Positions 7,480 through 10,196 of a DNA stretch of 10,196 nt are shown here, one piece after another (within the stretch, counting starts at the first letter, position 1; each line of letters begins with the position of its first letter). Under the pieces are notes generated by a model that did no database searches, had not been told where the DNA came from, and saw only the letters and a program-made list of their open reading frames with translations. A program made the translations under genes and the position numbers. The stretch spans positions 1-10,196 of the forward strand of contig SKKJ01000359.1 of assembly GCA_007121575.1 (NCBI GenBank). The letters run 5' to 3'. This stretch comes from Natronomonas sp. GTDB lineage: Archaea; Halobacteriota; Halobacteria; Halobacteriales; Haloarculaceae.

Positions 7480-7640
7480 GGGGATGGTCAGACCCCGTTT
7501 CGAGCAGATCTTTTTTGCCGGGGTAGTTGGCCAAGGTGAAGTACCCCGGGGGCAAGTGGTCCGGGACGCCAAAGGCGTCTGTCGTCACAGGAGAGCGAAG
7601 TTCTTTCGAACGACCTCGAGGCATTCACCCTGCGCTGCCT
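7480..7640. other. Structured intergenic segment: candidate non-coding RNA or decayed IS200/IS605-type element end
   Basis: The 293-base divergent gap between the two genes is not explained by any convincing protein. It holds two perfect hairpins close together: CCGGGGTA (7518-7525) with TACCCCGG (7542-7549), an 8-bp stem with a 16-base loop, and GACGCC (7565-7570) with GGCGTC (7574-7579), a 6-bp stem with an AAA loop. A weaker one upstream is GGTC-A-GACC (7486-7494) inside GGGG...CCCC (7480-7496). A T6 run sits at 7511-7516. One plus-strand frame is open from 7527 to 7670, and its end (GERSSFERPRGIHPALP) vaguely recalls tails of haloarchaeal TnpB-type proteins; this is a memory-based impression. 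Strand and function are open. Confidence 0.25.
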
Positions 7641-7651
7641 GTAAATTTAGG
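7641..7651 (+). promoter_or_regulatory. TATA-like box of the PAC2-family gene
   Basis: GTAAATTTAGG contains an AT-rich core (AAATTTA, 7643-7649) centred 29 bases before the ATG at 7675, the spacing expected for a leaderless or nearly leaderless haloarchaeal mRNA. This supports ATG 7675 over the in-frame GTG at 7651, which lies between the box and the expected transcription start. Confidence 0.55.
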
Positions 7652-7674
7652 TGCCATACACGTATTGTGGTAGT

Positions 7675-8415
7675 ATGGCCGAGGAACTATCCCTCGATAT
7701 CGAAGCGACTCAATCACCGAAGCCGACAGCCATCGCGGCGTTTCCCGGACCCGGGATGGCCGGTATCTCCGCCAATCGGTATCTCGAAGAACAGATCGGA
7801 CTCGAGGAAACAGGACACATTCAGGCCGAAGGGCTGCCTTCCCTGACGCCGTACCTCAACGGCCGACCATATCATCACACGCGACTGTTCTCGAAAGACG
7901 GCTTCGAGTACACATTTTTAACGAGTGAACTCCCGGTACCGCTGCAGTTCACCGAACCGTTCGGACGTAAGCTACTCTCGTGGATCGACGGAGCCGTCGA
8001 AGAGGTAACCCTTCTGACCGCGATCCCATCCCTCAACGACGCCGACCAGAACCTCTTTTACGTTGCCTCCGACGATTATCGCGCCCACCGCCTCACCGAC
8101 ACCGCGGTGAACCCGTTGGCTGGCGGCTTTCTCAGTGGAGTGAACGCGAGTCTCATCGCCCGCGCGATGGACACCTCGCTTCGCGTCGGCGTCCTCGCGA
8201 CGGGTGTCAACCCACAGCAACCGTTCGACGGAAGTGCCGCCCTCCGGCTCGTCGAGGGGCTCAACGAAATTTACGGATTCGACGTCGAAACCGATGAGCT
8301 TCGGGCATTCGCAGACAGTACTGAGGCGTATCTCGAACAGTTGACAGCGCAACTCGAAACACAGCAACGAAGCGCCGATCGTCGCACGGCGACGGAAGAC
8401 TACGGATTCATGTGA
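7675..8415 (+). CDS. PAC2 family protein (proteasome assembly chaperone-like)
   Basis: The 246-residue product belongs to the PAC2 / DUF75 family, archaeal relatives of the eukaryotic proteasome assembly chaperone PAC2 (PbaA and PbaB in methanogens). The glycine-rich signature FPGPGMAGISANRYL is at 23-37, after a strand (TAIAAF), and is the usual first block. Other family-like parts are LLTAIPSL at 113-120, GFLSGVNASLIARAMD at 151-166 and VGVLATGVNPQQPFDGSAAL at 171-190, where the aspartate and surrounding glycines follow the family pattern. A charged helix (about 208-232) precedes a polar tail ending YGFM. ATG 7675 is preferred for promoter spacing and N-terminal fit. It is tail-to-tail with the transporter gene, 19 bases apart. 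A chaperone role is inferred from the family; many archaeal copies are untested. Confidence 0.85.
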   Translation: MAEELSLDIEATQSPKPTAIAAFPGPGMAGISANRYLEEQIGLEETGHIQAEGLPSLTPYLNGRPYHHTRLFSKDGFEYTFLTSELPVPLQFTEPFGRKLLSWIDGAVEEVTLLTAIPSLNDADQNLFYVASDDYRAHRLTDTAVNPLAGGFLSGVNASLIARAMDTSLRVGVLATGVNPQQPFDGSAALRLVEGLNEIYGFDVETDELRAFADSTEAYLEQLTAQLETQQRSADRRTATEDYGFM

Positions 8416-8434
8416 CGTGACGATCCCCGGAGAG

Positions 8435-9862
8435 TCAGGTAATGCGACGAAACCCCGCTCGGTTCACTCGCCGCCAGCGACGGATACTCCAGCCTGCCAG
8501 ACCCACCAGAAGGCCGAAAGCGAGCGTTACCGCGAACGTGTTGCGTCCCCCGAGTGAGACTGCGGTTGGAAGCCGACTCCATGCAGTCGGCACCATTCCG
8601 GCCGCACGGAGAACGGTTACAACCACCAGCACAACCGGCACGACGTACTTGACGATCGGCAAGACGATAGAATCGCCGAGCTGTTCTCGGAGTGTCGCCG
8701 GATCTTGATACCACGCGAACACAGCGACGATGGCGATGGCCGAAAGCGGGAGCCCGTAGTCGCCGATGGACGAGTTCAGTACGTCGAGGAACGACTGTCC
8801 GAACACCGAGAATCCGACCGAACTGTAACTCAGCGCAGACGGGAGGCCAGCCAGCAGAATCAGACCGGTGATGACAACGCTCGCCTTCCTGCGGGACCAC
8901 TGTGTCGTTCGCATTGCGCCGGCAACTCCAACCTCGAGCATGGAGACGGAGGGAGCGATCGCCGCAAAAAACAGCAGGCCGAAGAAACTGACGGCGACGG
9001 CGGAGCCAAATGGCATCGTTTCGAACGCCGCGGGGAGTGTCACGAACGCCAGTTCCGTCCCCGCGGTGGGCTCGACACCGAATGTGAACACGATACCGAA
9101 GATGACGATGCCCGCCAGCATCGCGACGGCGAGATCCGCGAGTGCGATCGTCAGCGCTGATTTGGGTACGTTCGCGTCCGCGCCGAGATAGCTCCCGTAG
9201 GTAAGCATCACACCCATCCCCACCGAAAAGGAAAAGAACACCTGTCCGAATGCGGCACTCCAGACGGCGGGATCGCCCAGCATCGACGCATCCGGTGTCA
9301 AGAAGAACCGCAGTCCGTCACGGAATCCCGGTAGCGTAGCGACGTACGCTGCAAGCACCAACAAGACGAGGAACGCTGCCGGAATGAGTACCTTCGACAT
9401 CCGTTCGATACCGTTCTGGACGCCCAACGAGACGATCGCACCGACGGTCACCGTCGAAATGACAAAGAACAGTATCGGTTGATAGGTTCCCGTGAACGCC
9501 TCAAACGATGTCCCAGAGCCGGTCATCGAGAATAGCAGGAACGCCAACACCCACCCCGTAATGACGAGATAGAAACTCAACACCGCCAGCACGGAGCCAC
9601 CGATGAGCCAGCCGACGATCTCGAATCTCGAACGTACCTGCCGACACGCAGTGACGATATCGGCCTTTAGGGATCGACCAACCGAGATCTCCAGAATCAT
9701 CAGCGGGACAGCGAACGCAAACGCGGCGATGAGATACGGGACGAGATACGCACCCCCACCGTTCTGTCCGACAACGGCGGGGAATCGCCAGATGTTTCCG
9801 AGCCCAACTGCCGCGCCGATAGCCGCAAATACAAATCCGAGTCGAGATGACCACTGCTCCAT
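8435..9862 (-). CDS. Neurotransmitter:sodium symporter (SNF) family transporter
   Basis: This is a 475-residue LeuT-fold transporter, normally coupling sodium entry to uptake of an amino acid or related small solute. About twelve membrane helices can be drawn: roughly 6-29, 39-61, 83-110, 127-148, 155-176, 201-225, 237-263, 286-310, 329-350, 368-385, 399-422 and 443-461. Helix 1 has the signature AVGLGNIWRFP (18-28) with N23 at a sodium-binding position, followed by NGGGAYLVPY (34-43). Helix 6 has FGQVFFSFSVGMG (205-217), the unwound substrate-binding segment, followed by TYGSYLG. Helix 8 reads AAIAPSVSMLE, where relatives usually have T-S or S-S before the 'S' (see findings). D243 lies in helix 7. 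ATG 9862 is chosen; GTG 9868, two codons upstream, is an alternative giving 477 residues. Substrate cannot be inferred; no biosynthetic or regulatory partner is next to it. Confidence 0.9.
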   Translation of the reverse strand: MEQWSSRLGFVFAAIGAAVGLGNIWRFPAVVGQNGGGAYLVPYLIAAFAFAVPLMILEISVGRSLKADIVTACRQVRSRFEIVGWLIGGSVLAVLSFYLVITGWVLAFLLFSMTGSGTSFEAFTGTYQPILFFVISTVTVGAIVSLGVQNGIERMSKVLIPAAFLVLLVLAAYVATLPGFRDGLRFFLTPDASMLGDPAVWSAAFGQVFFSFSVGMGVMLTYGSYLGADANVPKSALTIALADLAVAMLAGIVIFGIVFTFGVEPTAGTELAFVTLPAAFETMPFGSAVAVSFFGLLFFAAIAPSVSMLEVGVAGAMRTTQWSRRKASVVITGLILLAGLPSALSYSSVGFSVFGQSFLDVLNSSIGDYGLPLSAIAIVAVFAWYQDPATLREQLGDSIVLPIVKYVVPVVLVVVTVLRAAGMVPTAWSRLPTAVSLGGRNTFAVTLAFGLLVGLAGWSIRRWRRVNRAGFRRIT

Positions 9863-9885
9863 ACTCACTCTGGACAGAGGACTTC

Positions 9886-9897
9886 ATCATAAAACCC
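9886..9897 (-). promoter_or_regulatory. TATA-like box of the transporter gene
   Basis: On the minus strand GGGTTTTATGAT lies just upstream, with TTTTAT (9889-9894) about 24 bases from GTG 9868 and 30 from ATG 9862. Transcription would begin between or at these starts, so the mRNA is probably leaderless or nearly so, and the transporter is likely transcribed separately from the gene upstream. Confidence 0.45.
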
Positions 9898-9952
9898 GAA
9901 GCTCCCCGTATTTCATCCGTTTGTTAGGTATGCTGGCGAGGAAAATCACTCA

Positions 9953-9985
9953 ATGGCAACCGTTAGTGTCGAGATGGCAACCGTT
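9953..9985. repeat. 12-bp direct repeat with 21-bp period at the 3' end of the edge gene
   Basis: ATGGCAACCGTT occurs at 9953-9964 and again at 9974-9985. On the minus strand the two copies fall on the last codons of the edge ORF and immediately after its TAA, so a 21-base unit (seven codons including the stop) appears to be partly duplicated. It may be a replication-slippage trace. Confidence 0.6.
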
Positions 9986-10196
9986 CGAGTATCACGAGCT
10001 TTGTGCTCCTGACGAGTTTGCCGACTTTTTGAATCTTGCCCCCAGCCACGGTCAATTTCTCGATTGTGAGCAAATCGAACCGGATTAGTGCGCTCATTTC
10101 CAGAACTTGCAGTGCTCGGAGTGATAGAACCAGCCCCCCAACGCCCACTGCGAAGGGAAACACGAGTGCCGCGGGAACTATCAGAAGGATATCCAC
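9963..10196 (-). CDS. Unrecognised small membrane protein, at the window edge (possibly partial)
   Basis: The frame ends at TAA 9963-9965 and is open for 77 codons to the right edge, where a GTG happens to be the last complete codon; the true start may be there or beyond. I do not recognise the family. The first 25 or so visible residues (ILLIVPAALVFPFAVGVGGLVLSL) form a hydrophobic stretch long enough for a membrane helix or a signal anchor. The rest is mixed and basic (KLTVAGGKIQKVGKLVRSTK), a tail that would be predicted cytoplasmic by the positive-inside rule. Codon third positions are fairly GC-rich, which supports real coding more than the opposite-strand frame does. It is codirectional with the transporter gene downstream, separated by about 94 bases holding that gene's own promoter. 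A short in-frame duplication of the last codons lies just after the stop. Confidence 0.4.
   Translation of the reverse strand: MDILLIVPAALVFPFAVGVGGLVLSLRALQVLEMSALIRFDLLTIEKLTVAGGKIQKVGKLVRSTKLVILERLPSRH

Noticed and set aside
7388..7624. An N-terminal extension of about 80 residues on the DUF2391-type protein.
   Set aside because: A TTTAAA promoter box lies within it, close to the ATG at 7381, and the hairpin-rich segment dominates its composition.
7406..7846. A 146-codon plus-strand frame overlapping the start of the PAC2 gene.
   Set aside because: It runs out of frame into a well-supported gene and has no protein-like pattern. Its first part belongs to the structured intergenic segment.
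8868..9191. Plus-strand frames opposite the transporter.
   Set aside because: They are mirror frames of membrane helices with no independent start signals.
1..10196. CRISPR arrays, tRNA or rRNA genes, phage or toxin-antitoxin modules.
   Set aside because: No regularly spaced repeats, no tRNA-like cloverleaf with a T-loop, no rRNA segments and no such protein families were seen on reading.

Overview
The window looks like chromosomal DNA of a halophilic archaeon (class Halobacteria). Every recognisable protein is strongly acidic. The lipoamide acyltransferase has the haloarchaeal layout and length, the sliding clamp is an archaeal PCNA, and AT-rich TATA-like boxes lie close to start codons (leaderless or short-leader transcripts). 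Coding GC looks moderate for the group: 37 of 60 bases in one hand-counted row of the E1-beta gene. Genus cannot be assigned from the sequence alone.

Layout, left to right. (1) Positions 2-451: the 3' part of a low-GC class I SAM methyltransferase gene that begins outside the window. (2) Positions 686-4363: a tight three-gene operon for a 2-oxoacid dehydrogenase complex, E1-alpha, E1-beta and E2, joined by a 4-base overlap and a 1-base gap. No E3 (dihydrolipoamide dehydrogenase) gene follows and no lipoate synthase gene precedes it. (3) Positions 4458-5201: the replication clamp PCNA with its own promoter and Shine-Dalgarno sequence. (4) Positions 5386-6570: a family III (CaiB/BaiF) CoA-transferase after an AT-rich leader containing a small inverted repeat. 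(5) Positions 6710-7381, minus strand: a four-helix integral membrane protein, probably DUF2391. (6) Positions 7382-7674: a divergent intergenic region with two strong hairpins, perhaps an RNA or the decayed end of an IS200/IS605-type element. (7) Positions 7675-8415: a PAC2-family protein related to proteasome assembly chaperones. (8) Positions 8435-9862, minus strand: a neurotransmitter:sodium symporter (SNF) family transporter. (9) Positions 9963-10196, minus strand: an unrecognised small membrane protein at the right edge.

How the genes work together: E1-alpha/beta decarboxylate a 2-oxoacid and E2 passes the acyl group to CoA, so the complex makes an acyl-CoA. The neighbouring CoA-transferase also acts on acyl-CoAs, but no sequence evidence ties it to the same pathway. 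PCNA, the PAC2 protein and the transporter look like independent transcription units. I see no phage, CRISPR, defence or toxin genes, and no clear new multi-gene system. Most of the window is ordinary core metabolism and housekeeping. The points most worth a second look are the structured intergenic region, the changed sodium-site residues in the transporter, the two unequal subunit-binding domains of E2 with no linked E3 gene, and the unrecognised right-edge gene.
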